NCBI GenBank assembly: GCA_021234155.1
Contig: JAJEKV010000393.1
Coordinates: 64,001 to 128,000 of the forward strand
Length of the DNA stretch: 64,000 nucleotides
Origin: Isoetes taiwanensis
Taxonomy: Eukaryota; Streptophyta; Lycopodiopsida; Isoetales; Isoetaceae
Direction: 5' to 3'
Below, piece after piece: positions 12,587 to 24,059 of the stretch. The notes under the pieces are model-generated. The model saw only the letters and a list, made by a program, of their open reading frames with translations. It had not been told where the DNA came from and searched no databases. The position numbers and the translations under genes were made by a program. How positions within the stretch are numbered: position 1 is the first letter of the stretch; each line of letters begins with the position of its first letter.

Positions 12587-13420
12587 TCATCTTCTGCACC
12601 ACCACTTTCCCCTTTTGCCAAAATGTTTTCTTGCCTTACTGCCTAGCTCTTTCAGTTTCTGCAATTGAACTTTGTGTTCCTGGAATTGTTCGTTTGTGAA
12701 GTCCTCATTAATCCATACTTTTTTCCCTTTCCGCATTTGCCCTTTCTTGAGTATTTCAGAACGAAATTCCCTGTTCAAGAACTTACCCACTATGTGACGA
12801 CCCCAATTTTCCCTTTTGCCTATTCTAAATGCTTCAATGACCCTAGTTTCATGTAGATGCTCATGATCAAAGATGAACTGACATGGTCTTGCAGTTCTAT
12901 AAAATCTTCTAACTATTTTTTTTTTTTATCTCCATAACAGAGTTGGAATTAGCATCGCTTACCGCCAATGGGCTGACTCCTTGTTGTTTGAATTTGTTCC
13001 GATTGCAGGTTTCGTTCAGATTTATAGTGTTCAATTTTGACTTGAATTTGGTTAATTCATTTTGTAGTTCTGTTGTTAGAATGCCTCAGATCAGCTAAAG
13101 CAATTAGCACTACATTTTGAATTAAAGCATGGATAATATCTTGCAATGAATATTTGATTGTACCTCTGACCACAACACCAAGACTCTGCAATCCTATGCT
13201 TTCCCCAAACGAAATGCATGTGGGAGAAATCCATGCTTTTCTTTTCGGCTTAGCGGAGTTGTCAGATTCGGGCCTTTAAGAACTTGGAGTTGGACCAGAT
13301 TTTGTAGAGCTCGATGCTCCTATTCCCTTTTTATGGTATTTTTGGCTTTGTCTATCCCTTTCCCCAGCCCTGATTCTTCAACAACAACATTTTTTACTGT
13401 CCCCTTGGCTTCATCAGATG
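12587..13420 (-). pseudogene. LINE ORF1 or 5'-region remnant
   Basis: Minus-strand frames include a lysine/glutamate-rich helical segment (67 residues, 12587-12790, with KKGQMRKGKKVWINED) and a broken upstream segment to about 13420. Position directly 5' of the endonuclease suggests the end of a LINE ORF1. No RNA-binding motif is clear. Confidence 0.4.
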
Positions 13421-13559
13421 TCATCTTGGTTGCAGTGTGAGCCATGGACCCATCAGACAATTTTGTGACCTCGTTTTTAAGTTTCGCTTTCACAAAAAGG
13501 AGGTCACGAAAGAGAGAGAAGTGAAGTTTTTTATTTTGTCTATCGGAGAGAAATGAAAT

Positions 13560-14324
13560 GAAATGTTGTGTTTATTACATCTGTAGATGATCAGGTCTAG
13601 GAGACGCCCAAACATGTACATTCAACATTATAAAACATATATTCTAATGCATCTTCTAGCATAAATGCATTAGACTCTTCCCATCTCTCATCACTTATAA
13701 TATTATATTCTTTACCAGGCATTAATTGTTCTCTCTCTGCTAATACCTCTTTTAAATACTTCCCGATTTGTTTTCCAGGTAAGTCAAAAAATGATAACAA
13801 CGAGTTCGAACGAACATCATGCTTACGAATCCCCATGTACGACGGACATCTTATGGTCACATGTGTTTCATCTTCAACTTCCTGCATATCACACACCTTG
13901 CACAACAACTCATGAGGAATATCACTCCAGCGCCCGACTTCAACCCCCAATCTATGAGAGCTAAGTTGCTTCCTGCTTATCATGTGCCTTCTTTTCAAAG
14001 ACACACCTTCCTTAAGATATTTGGCCTCTTGAAGTGTGGGATTCACATATTTTCTGTAAAATTCTTTCTTCATCTCTGGAACTTCCAATTTCTTCTAATG
14101 AGGCATTGGTGCACCCACCCCCAAATATTCGATTTGTTCTCGTGTAAGTAATGAATGTCTAAACCCCATTTCCTCATCCATTCTACAATATCTGCATACC
14201 ATCCCTTGCCCTTTGTCTCCTCCAATGCCTGTCTTGGTAAGCTATCTTCTGCCATTCCAAATTTTACCTTACAAAGTGTGACATCCCATGCTCGTAGCTT
14301 GAGAAAACATCTGATGGGAAACAT
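13560..14324 (-). pseudogene. LINE ORF2 3' fragment, second family member
   Basis: Homologous to the 2701-3690 fragment: LKRRHMISRKQLSSHRLGVE, then a Cys-rich end (KVCDMQEVEDETHVTIRC), then an acidic tail. The upstream frame 14070-14324 covers the preceding region with one shift. It is separate from the 11.6-13.4 kb LINE, because a 3' end cannot precede the endonuclease of the same element on this strand. Confidence 0.75.
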
Positions 14325-14952
14325 AAGGCATCATCTGATGGGAAACATAAGGCATGTTGCCAACAAGTTGAATCGAATTAATTTTGCATGAAATTTGTGA
14401 TACTTATGGAAATAGAAATAGAAGCAATGGTGGAGGTTCAATCTATGGAGTTACTGTTCTGTTTATAGATTGTGGTTCTCTCTTGTCATTTTCATTTGTT
14501 GTGCTTTAAATGGTTTGTATATATATATAGTTATCGGTTTTTTAGGGCCCGACAAATTACCTCTAAATATAGCCTTCTATCGGATTGTACATTGCGTTCA
14601 TGCTTTTTTTTTTTTTTACCTTATTAAATGCATTTTATGGGTTGTATGGAGCCCACATTGAATATAAAAGTCGGCGATAGTTATAACGGACAATCGTCTT
14701 ATTTAACAACCATGGTCATGTTTGAACCAAAAAAAAAAAATACCGCGAGGTTTTTGTGGACTTAACGAATTTTTTAGTGAGTGTCATGTTAAAGCCATAT
14801 TGAGAGAAAAAAAATACACGGAGTTTTTATATTTCATCTTTGGTTCAAGTGGCCAAGTGGTTACCACGGGATCTACATAAAGATGTGAAGGAGTTTTACT
14901 TTCATATGAATAGTCGCATGAAATAACGAACTACCATCTAATGTTTACCAGC
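14325..14952. other. Non-coding AT-rich spacer
   Basis: Holds a two-copy 25 bp direct repeat at 14308-14357 (catctgatgggaaacataag) at its left edge, then AT-rich sequence with A and T runs. No gene seen. Confidence 0.6.
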
Positions 14953-14957
14953 GGTCT

Positions 14958-15530
14958 TGTTAGTCTGTGCCTCACAGTGCGGGACTATTCATCATCTGAC
15001 GGACCAGGTCAAGGCCAAGGATCCACAACCGGTAGCGCTGGTCGGTCGTCAAAGGCTCAATGAGGAAGACCAAGCGAGACCACGCTGGCGTCAACAAAAG
15101 GCTGGCCTTCGGACAAGTAGCGACCCGTCACCGCCCAGCGTCGGCGTCGCGTGATTTCGGGCTTTTCAAGAGGCACCGCTGCATTCACCAAATCAGGCCT
15201 CCCTTCGAGTCGGCACCGAAATCGATCGTCAGTGTCTATATTGGGCCAAAGGCCATTGTACTATATATATGAGTAGAGCTAGCACATGAGTTTTTAGATG
15301 AGTTTTGAGTCTTGTCTCATTTGAGTTTCTCTCGATTCGCGAGAGCTCATGTATCTTCATTGACATCAAGGAAGCTTATCATAGTGATCTCATTGTTCTT
15401 GTTGTTCTCTTTTCTCTTTTTCTTGTTCTTTCTTGCAAATCCAGCGTGACATAGTTCCGGATTCTCTGTTAGATCAAGGGTCCTCCAGAGAGGGTGTCTT
15501 CGCGAGGAGTTCGAACCCAGACCCCAAACA
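14958..15530 (+). repeat. 5' LTR of the 14.96 kb element
   Basis: 573 bp, TG...CA ends. A TATA-like CTATATATATGAG at about 15260-15272 probably marks the promoter and start of R. Differences from the 3' LTR are mostly short indels. Confidence 0.9.
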
Positions 15531-17640
15531 CGGCTCCACCTCCACCTCCTCGCCGATACGTATCAATATCGGCCGGGATGTTCAAGGCTGCTTTGCTCTC
15601 AAGTTGCAAGAATCCGAGGGAAGCTCTCATGAATGGAGTTCAAAGCGTCCCTGGAGGCCTCCAATGCGGTTCAGAGACCTTCAAGCTGCTACCACGCAAG
15701 TTCACACTCACGGAACACGGCTTCAAGAAAGCCGCGAGGCCTTTTGCGGGCCGTGAGGATCTCAAGGCTGCCCGCGATCGAGCGGCCTGCTGCGTCCGGC
15801 CGAGGCTCGATTACAAACCACCATTTAGGAATTGTTGGGCAGAACAAGACAAAGGACACCCTCTGGGTGACAAGGAGAAAGACATTGCTAAGCTTGACAC
15901 CTTGTATGCGCGAGCTTTCTCGGACTTACGCACTCAAGTTCATGATCGGCCGGCGTGATGCTCGCCTCACCTCCTTAGAAGCTCGGCTTTCCGCGGCCGA
16001 CCCTTCAATTGATGTCTCTCGGGATCGAAACTTACGGAGGCTCGAGAAGCAGAAAATTGTTGATGATCTTGAGATTGCCTGGCTGCGCCTCAATACTCCG
16101 GGCAATCCTCTTCACATGCCATGCTTCCTCAAAGCGAATTCCGTGATCGATCCGTCTTACGTTAGAAAAGGACAACCGGATCAGCGATCTTGAAAATCAG
16201 CTCCGCAAAGCTGTCCAATCTGAAGAGGCCCAAACCAAGCGAGAAAGGCTACTTTAATCTTGGTATCCACCGTGCGTGGATTTTGCTATTCCTTCGATTA
16301 CGGATTATGTGATTGCAGAGCGCCACTACTTTCTTTTTTTTTTCAAGTGGTGCGTCGCCGATGGTCACCTTGATGTCCCCACAAGCGGTGAGGATTTTTC
16401 GGATCTGGCGGAACTCTCAATAGCGGACAAAGGTTTGCTCTGTGCCCTTTTGGTCTTGACCTCCTTCAACTGTGAGGACCACGATTTAATCACTTTTCAG
16501 GAGTTGTCCGGCCCGATGGTGTACATCTTCCATGACTTCTATCTGGCGATACCCGGGACAAATTTCTGACGGGCCCATCATCAGAACTTTCGGGGGTGAC
16601 TCCACGGGTTCAATAGTTGCTCTTGGATAACAACCCCTATCGGCGGATCATGATGGGACTCACGCCCTTCATCGAGGTACATGCGAGCTTGCTCATCATT
16701 TACCTCTTTGGCAAAGGCTGAAGCGGCTGGAGCAGTCTGCGAAAGAATCTTGGGCATCGAGGATCTTCTGTTTGCCCAAGTTTATATCGGCATTTGGCGG
16801 GCTACAATCAATTGCGTGCCGTGCGGATAGCAAGGCGGTACCCACCGGGATGGGATAGTCCTCCTGTCTATACTCGGCTCTCTACTTACGAGATGGTGCA
16901 AAGCTCTTGATCCAGGCCTTATGCGTGAATTCGAGGGGAGGCGGGCTCGGCAACCGCATACGGGCATGGCTCCTTCTCCATATGCTTCCTTTGGGTGCCC
17001 CTCCGCCCCGGTTTCTTACCTCGGTGGCGTCTTCCCTTTTGGGCGAAGGTCATGGATAGCCCGCGGCCCCGGGTGGACTCCTCCCACGGATCTCGGCCGG
17101 ATCTGCGGTGGGATCCCGTTTTGTCAGGCGCTCACGGTGGGGAAGCTGGGTGCCACCTTGGAACAAAACACCAATTGGATCTATATTGCTAATGGCGTGG
17201 TTGGCAGCGGCTTTGCTGATGCTTTGCATGGCCTTGATACTTTTCTTACTGGGAATCACGGCCACCTCACGGATCCTTGATCCACCGTCAAAATTTGGTT
17301 TTACGTCTTTGCTTGCATCCTCGTCGACTCTTTAAATCGGCGGCGTCCATTTTTCTTGCAAACCGAATGCCGGCGTCGGTGCCGGTCTTGGACCTGCCTT
17401 CTCATGGAGTGCCGGTTTGTTCCTTGAGGCGCTTACATATGCCGCCACGGAAGACATGGAGTGCGCTCTCACTTCCTCATTGATGCGAGATCACGCCCTT
17501 GGGCTCAACACTCTGGCGGCTCTTCAAACACGCGGGGACCTCATTGCCCATTACCATAATGGGCCCGATCCTCATGCGTGAGGATCACTTCCAGGCTTCT
17601 TTGGTTTCCGCCCTCGGAAGCACTTCCTCCTTTTCTTGGT
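15494..17640 (+). pseudogene. Gag-like internal reading frame, unrecognised and frame-broken
   Basis: Overlapping frames on the sense strand (15494-15958, 15633-16193, 16276-16569, 16921-17280) read as one long broken protein. The first part has a helix-rich stretch that resembles a coiled coil (RLTSLEARLSAADPS...RRLEKQK). The middle part has the block FAIPSITDYV...FKWCVADGHLD, conserved as FAIPSIYLDYV...LKWYAVPDG in the 45.8 kb copy, so it was coding when the copies diverged. No zinc knuckle or enzyme motif is visible. It is probably a structural protein, by position only. Confidence 0.45.
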
Positions 17641-17662
17641 GAGTGTCGTTTGGTGGGGGGAG

Positions 17663-18224
17663 TGTTAGTCCTGTGCCTCTGGTGCAGGACTATTCATGCA
17701 TCTGACGGACAGGTCAAGGCCAAGGATCCACAACCCGGTAGCGAATTCGGTCGTCAAAGGCTCGTGAGAAGACCAAAGCGGACCCTTGAGACAAAGACCA
17801 CGCCTCAGCGTCAACAAAGAGGCTCGGACAAGTAATTGACCCGAATCACCGCCCGCGTCGGCGTCGGCATGATTCGAGGCTTTTCAAGAGGCACCTTTGC
17901 ATTCACCAAATCGGGCCTCCTTCCACTATATTGGGCCAAAGGCCATTGTACTATATATATATGAGTAGAGCTAGCACATGAGTTTTTAGATGAGTTTTGA
18001 GTCTTGTCTCATTTAGGTTTCTCTCGATGCGAGAGCTCATGTATCTTCATTGACATCAAGGAAGCTTATCATAGTGATCTCATTGTTCTTGTTGTTCTCT
18101 TTTCTCTTTTTCTTGTTCTTTCTTGCAAATCCAGGTGTGACATAGTTCCCGGATTCTCCTGTTAGATCCAAGGGTCCTCACAGAGGGCTGTCTTGCAGGA
18201 GTTCCCGAACCCAGACCCCAAACA
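17663..18224 (+). repeat. 3' LTR of the 14.96 kb element
   Basis: 562 bp, preceded by a polypurine tract, TG...CA ends, followed by the GGTCT target duplication. Confidence 0.9.
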
Positions 18225-18229
18225 GGTCT

Positions 18230-19555
18230 GTTGCAACCGTTTTCAGTGTACATAATGGCTAGAAGGATGGGGCGAGGGATTTTTATGTTCTTTATGTGGA
18301 GCTTCAATTTTTAAGTGGTGCAATTCCCCTTAACTTTGTATTTCTACAGTCTTATAAGCTTTTATACATAGTAATCTCTAGACATTTTATGGACAAACTC
18401 AATTGTAACTTAATAAACTAACAAGCAAAAGGTCAATGATATTCTAAATGTTGTCTCTTCATGAAGGATAGGGGCATAGAAGCAGGTCGCCACAAGTAGT
18501 ATAATAAGTTGAACTATCACTTATGGTTGATATCTCTTATGTTATGCATCAAAAAGAGGATGGTAGTCAAGTCGTTATGCATCAAGAAGAGGATGGTATA
18601 GTATTGTTGTCGTTTTGGATTGTTTACTCCTTAACAAAAGCATGTATAGGCGGGAAGTATAGAACATAAACCCGACATACAATTTCTTAGTTCTCAACAT
18701 TTTGTTGGATGTGCACTAAATTGAGCGAGGTCATTAACATGTTCCAACATTAGCCGACAGCGCAAAACACCGTTACTAGTCAATGTTATAAAAAGTTAAT
18801 TTGTTCCTTTGCACGCAAAGCGGGGATCAGCTTTGTTTTTATAAAAATTAGCCTCGGAACTCCGATCAATAAATAGTATAGCGTACCACTTTTCAAATGT
18901 AGAATAGAAGCTTAAAAATGTCAAAGAATAAAAAACAAATTCCAACAAGCACGGAATGAAGACTCGGTCGTCAAGGAACATCAGAGCATCTGATTATATC
19001 GACTTTTTACGCTTAAAAGCGTATGAAAGAAGACAAAATGCACTGCGTAACAAATATGGTAGGTACATTCTAGAGTAAAGATGCCCCTAAATCAGCGGTT
19101 GTGCATGATATTGTCATGACAGTCCTATCTCTAAGACAATATTGGCATCTACAAATCTTACCTGTACTGCTTGAAGTAGGGCAGTTCGTCCTCGTGGAAA
19201 TTAAGATTCGTTGGTGCCATAATGGTCCATCCAACTTTTTTTAGATTTCAGATCTCAAATTCATTTCAAATACAAGACATTATCTTCATCTTCAAAGTTT
19301 ATATGCAGCAAAACCTTTCCAAGTGCCAAAATTATCTCACATCTCTGTTTCTCCTCTCTTCTCCCTTAACTATGGCACAAAAAGGGTGATGCTCATTCTT
19401 TGGGTTGAGCTATATATTGTGGCCTAGGTTTTGGAACAAATGTGGTTGTGGTTGGGCTCTAGATTATAAGATATGAGGCCATGATTGCGATCTTGGTAAA
19501 GTTGTTAATTATCTCGTGCCTCCTGAAACTAGTACCCTACCAAAGATCTGAATGA
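18230..19555. other. Non-coding spacer
   Basis: AT-rich sequence with a short two-copy repeat (atgcatcaaaaagaggatgg and atgcatcaagaagaggatgg, 18545-18597). No gene, RNA gene or element ends recognised. Confidence 0.55.
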
Positions 19556-20093
19556 ACTACATAAAAAAGAAAAAGAGAAGCAATTTTTACGTCATGTCAC
19601 AATGGCATCATCCGATTAGACATATGACGCACACACCACACCAACGTGATCTTAATGAACTATATAAGTAGAAAAAGAAGAGGCAACTTTTACGTCATGC
19701 CTCATTGGTAGCATCATTTGGATATATATGGCACACCTGCTTGCACCAACATGATCTCAATGAGCTAGTAAGAAGAAAAAAAAGAAGAGGCGCAAACCAA
19801 ACCACATGATCTCAATGAACTATGTAAGAAGAAAAAGAAGAAGCAATTTTTACATCATGCAACATTGGCAGCATCTGGCTAGATATATGGAAATATGCAT
19901 GAAGAAAAAGAAGAAACAATTTTTACATCATGCAACATTGGTAGCATCTGGCTAGATATAGCGCACACCACACCAATTTTGCATTGTTGTGTCCTGCCCC
20001 TAACCACCTTGAATTGAATGTGACTCTGTATGGCCTCAAACTCAAGACAAATTTATTCTAGAACTAGTGTGTTACCACTAGACCAAACACCTA
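19556..20093 (-). mobile_element. tRNA-derived SINE with multiplied 3' units
   Basis: On the minus strand from 20093: A-box-like GGTCTAGTGGTAACA, B-box-like TTGAGTTTGAGGCC, then a body ending in ATGATGTAAAAATTG and a TTCTTCTTTTTCTTC tail. The 3' part (AGCCAGATGCTGCCAATGTT and near copies) with its tail recurs about four times down to 19556. The layout matches the SINEs at 7510 and 42342. Repeated tails suggest slippage or repeated 3'-end duplication. Confidence 0.7.
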
Positions 20094-20099
20094 TATAAT

Positions 20100-21200
20100 C
20101 AATATAAGAGGATTTACCTACTCTTGTTTGTTATTATTCCTGCCATCTTGCTTGATGCCATTGTACATAGGATGATACTACTTGAGACTATACTTCATAA
20201 GATTTTTGAAGACCTATTGCATCTGAGGCACAGTTTTTATTGTCGTTAAGAGTAGTGTAATGGAGTTGTATTCATGTATTATTGCATCGACTAGTTGGAG
20301 TGCCATATCATTGCTTTTCTGTTACTAAGTGGTGTGCATTGCTGATAAGTTGTATGATCATGGTAAATGCATGAATCAATTTTGAGCACAGCTTGGAGGG
20401 TACAAGGGACCTGTTCTGGTAATGTTTTTTGCAAGTTTAGCAGCTGTAGAATCATCTTCATGCTCTGAACAGAACAACCATTGGATTATTGGGGCTATTA
20501 TTGATGGAGGTTTTGAAAATAAGGAGTGCTTTTATGGAAACAGCCATTGTTGTGTATTGGCATTGGATCCTGAAACACGTATTTCCATTCTCTCCTCTAT
20601 TAGACTTCTTCTTATGCTTCTGTCATCCTTGTTCTATACCGAGCACCAAAGACCAATACGTTACACTCACACTCCAAAGTCCATGTGTCCTGCTGGATCC
20701 TAGTCCAAGAGGACCTCAAAGTTACTGATGCAAATGGATACCATCACCAGCACAAAATGTCAATGTTTTAAAATAGCAATTTCCATTGATTGTAAAAACA
20801 TGACTTTCAAATATGATTTAAGCCACTTCCCTCTGGCCATGGAGGGCAACCCTCCGTGCGCAGCACCTTGTTTTTTAATGTAATATTTGAGTTTGTTCAA
20901 GGGCCATTCATGTTTTACTTACGTTTAGGTCTATTTTGATGTGACATCCTATCCTATATTATAAGACTATATTATAAGATTATTGTGTATGTCTGTCTTG
21001 AACCTCGCCCTAGATTGGGCGGCTGAGATTATATCACGCCACGTGGGCATCATCTCGCCCTTTGTATTGTGGTCTGGTTGCCTTCTTCCCATCAAACAGC
21101 CGCCATAGCCATCCTCTGCGCTTAAGTCCTCTGCTTGGAGTCGCTATTAGGCTAGAACTCGAGATGGTTTTCTTAGTTTAGGGTATTGTTTGTGTGGAGT
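20100..21200. other. Unassigned region with one short open frame
   Basis: A + strand frame at 20422-20703 (starts MFFASLAAVESSS) has no recognisable motif. The rest is non-coding. It may be the edge of the gene fragment that follows. Confidence 0.3.
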
Positions 21201-21518
21201 AGCCTGCCTCCTCTTTGTCGAGAAAAATATGGTTGGGGCATTTTGAGCTCCCAGCTATGGTGGATTCCGGCAGCGATGGTGGAACAGTGGACCCATTAGG
21301 TGTAGGCACAGGATCTGGAGCTCCCTCTGATGCTGAACATCAGTCGTTGAAGCAGAGAAGGATGTGCAGGAAGCTCGATCTTGCACACCAGCAGCTATGG
21401 CATATGACTGCAAAGGATTATGCAGTGTCGGCATGGATTCTTGCCCCAAAAATTTTTAAGGGTTGCAGGGGCGGCTGAAGGAAGGACGCCATAGCCAGGT
21501 TATGTTGCCCCTCTTTGC

Positions 21519-21902
21519 AGCAATTGTAATTCGTTGTGCTTGACATCAGATGGCCTGACTCTGTGTTCGAGTCATGTTGATGGGAACATGCGCTTTTGGG
21601 ATCTCCGATCTGGGAAATTGGCAATTGAAGTTGCAGCTCATTCGCAGGGGATCACATCTGTATCTATATCACATGGCGGATTCATGATACTTACCAGTGG
21701 CAGAGATAATGTTTTGAATATGTTTGATTTGCGAACACTAGAGGTCTGTGACAGTTTCAGAGCAGCAGATTATAGAGTTCCAACTAACTGGAATCGCTCA
21801 GCTATGAATGCAGATGAAAGATATGTTGCTTCAAGATCCGTTGACAGCGGTGTTTATGATTTGACTGTTCTTCAGAAGTTGGGATATGGGCTAAAGCCAT
21901 AA
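21519..21902 (+). pseudogene. ATG16: ATG16-like WD40 fragment
   Basis: About 127 codons of a WD40 propeller: a block ending HVDGNMRFWDLRSGKL, then VAAHSQGITSVSIS, then TSGRDNVLNMFDLRTLEVC, then NWNRSAMNADERYVASRSVD. This order and wording match the C-terminal propeller of plant ATG16, the autophagy protein that directs ATG12-ATG5 for ATG8 lipidation. A TTTGCAG acceptor lies just upstream at 21514-21520. The frame degenerates after SVDSGVYD and stops early, and no N-terminal ATG5-binding or coiled-coil exons are found nearby. It is best read as a gene fragment or pseudogene. Confidence 0.7.
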
Positions 21903-21904
21903 TT

Positions 21905-23840
21905 TGGTAGACAGATCCACTATGTGCATATGCACTACATAATTAAATTGTCCTCCTGTATAATAGAACTGCTCTTCTCAAGGTATGTTCTTTTGAACTC
22001 TTTGCAGTGATATAAAATCATTCCGTTTTTTCTTTTTGTTGTTGGACATAGCAAGATACTTCATAATTACGTTGCAAAATCTAGGTTTCAGTGACACGTG
22101 ATTGATAGTTTGAGGTTTGTTGTGCCATTGATGCTCAGGAAGTTGTAGTTCAGGAGCAGAACGTGCATTATTATTCCCAGGTATATTGGCATGTATATAG
22201 TGTGGACGTGCTTTGTGTTTTCAAATGGCTTTGTACACTATTTTAGATGGAAGATACTTCACCTTCTTTTGTCCTTCACCTTCTTTTGCAGTTTCGCAAA
22301 AGCTAGCCTTACTTTGGAGACTTTGGAAAACTTGCGAACCACAAATTGCCTATATATTTACATTCTTATCATCCCAGTTGCAATGTCCAAAAATGACCAT
22401 ATTCAGTATGTGATTTACATTTGTATACTGTCATGAGGGATTGCAGCATTAGAACGTTGTTAAGAGCAGCATGATGAAGACTTTGTTGTGGAAAAATTTT
22501 ACAAAACAGTGGGGCAAGTTCTTATTGTAAATATTTGCAGTTGATCTTTATGATGTTTGGTAAAAAGAGAGACAATGTCAGAAGCATGGAAGAATTTCAG
22601 GATGTAATTAATCCGTGAATGGAGAGTAGATAAAAATGATACACATGAGATGATGCAAATTGTTGATGCAAATACAAACGGTACTGAGAACACCAAAAGA
22701 GTAATTAATGAATTTTAATAGATGATGCGCATGAGATTATGCAAATACAAATGGAAGTTCTTATTGTTTATTAATTATTTATGGTTAAGGTACTCTTGGA
22801 ACATAGAAGGGATTGGCAAATAGTGCAGTGCCCAATTAGGATGAAGTTCGATTCTTGGGATGATTAAGCTAGAAATTTGGCCTCTGAAATGTATATGGAT
22901 ACCCTAGGTGTAAGCTGAAGTCTCCTATCAATATCATCAGTATAATGAGTTGTTCATTACAAAAATTAAAAGAGAGGATTTGTACAATATATGCTCTAAT
23001 ATATGCTCTAATAGTTGTATGATGCTATTAATTTTTGTGAGGTACTTATTGGACATTTTTTTGCTTTTGTTCAATCGATTTCAACATTAATCATTTATGC
23101 AATTTCATAATATAATATATGTCATGATGGTATGCTTAAATTTAAGCCTAATGAGCACAAAACAAAATGATGGTTTTGGCATAAAGTTTTTTTAAAAAGT
23201 ACCCGTCAATTGCGCCATATTTTCATCAAAGACAAGTGACAAGTGACAACAAGTTATGGTTTTAATAGAAACAAGTGACAACAATGTGTTCATCTTCTTA
23301 TTAGGGATTTCTACGAGAAGACATGACGGATTCCTTGCCTTGGCCATGTTGGTTATGGTGAGAAGACATTAAAGAGTGTGGGAGTTGCATATATTACTGT
23401 TTTGCAAGACCGATGCTATCATACATTAAGAACTTACGCCCTGGCAATCTTTGGGCACCATTACTAGTATTCTTCATGAGAATATCTTTGAGATCAATGA
23501 TCCCAAGTGAGAAATTAAGGAACAATCATGTGTTATGCAATGTAGGGGGGTAAATTGGTGGAGTCACCTAAGCAATCATAAACAAAAGTGAAAAGTTGTG
23601 ATTATACATTGGTTGGGCTAGATGTATTGATATTTGCATTTCATATGGAAAGGCCATATAGCATTCTACATTTCTAATAGCTGATTTTAGCCCAATTAGT
23701 GTAAAGAAAAATAATGCAACAAAAATTGCATGATAAGGTGAGCCTAAATATGTAATACACCTCTGCAAGCATTTCCAAAAGGTTTGCCATGAAGATCACG
23801 TGCAAAGTTACAAAACAGACTTTAGACTGCTCTGTTGTAT
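21905..23840. other. Non-coding spacer
   Basis: AT-rich, with short random frames only. 22480-22760 has two related stretches around GATGATGCAAATTGTTGATGC and GATGATGCGCATGAG. No feature supported. Confidence 0.5.
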
Positions 23841-23844
23841 GGCT

Positions 23845-24052
23845 CCTATACTTCCGCATCTAGTTTTAGGCCATTCTGTTGCATCTTTTGAAAATGTTCA
23901 AGAGTGGAAAGACCATTACCGTGTTGCATGTATGCTGAAACGATTGTACTCCATGATGTAATATCTTGCGTTGATAAACCCTTAGAGACCCTGTAAGCTT
24001 CCTCTAGATTTCAACATTTGGCATGCATATCAATAAGAGTCGTCTCAGTAAT
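23845..24052 (-). pseudogene. PPR protein fragment
   Basis: The minus strand reads TETTLIDMHAKC, a stop, NLEEAYRVSKGLSTQDITSW, STIVSAYMQHGNG, LEHFQKMQQNGLKLD. This is the classic P/PLS-class pentatricopeptide arrangement (LIDMYAKC, SW..M...Y.QHG, A...F..M...G). About two repeats remain, with one in-frame stop. PPR proteins bind organelle RNA for editing or processing (family knowledge). It looks like a decayed retrocopy. Confidence 0.75.
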
Positions 24053-24059
24053 GTGATTT

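Larger units (their letters stand above)
14958..18224 (+). mobile_element. Complete non-autonomous LTR retrotransposon
   Basis: 5' LTR 14958-15530 and 3' LTR 17663-18224 both start TGTTAGTC and end CCCCAAACA. A purine run (GGTGGGGGGAG) directly precedes the 3' LTR. The 5 bp target duplication GGTCT is present at 14953-14957 and 18225-18229. The internal region is only 2,132 bp, and no protease, RT, RNase H or integrase is seen, so the element must borrow enzymes. A truncated relative lies at 45740-47295. The primer site is not obvious: it is not the usual Met-tRNA match. Confidence 0.9.

Noticed and set aside
21215-21478. An 87-codon frame upstream of the ATG16 fragment as its missing N-terminus
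   Set aside because: No ATG5-binding or coiled-coil features, and its frame does not join the propeller piece.
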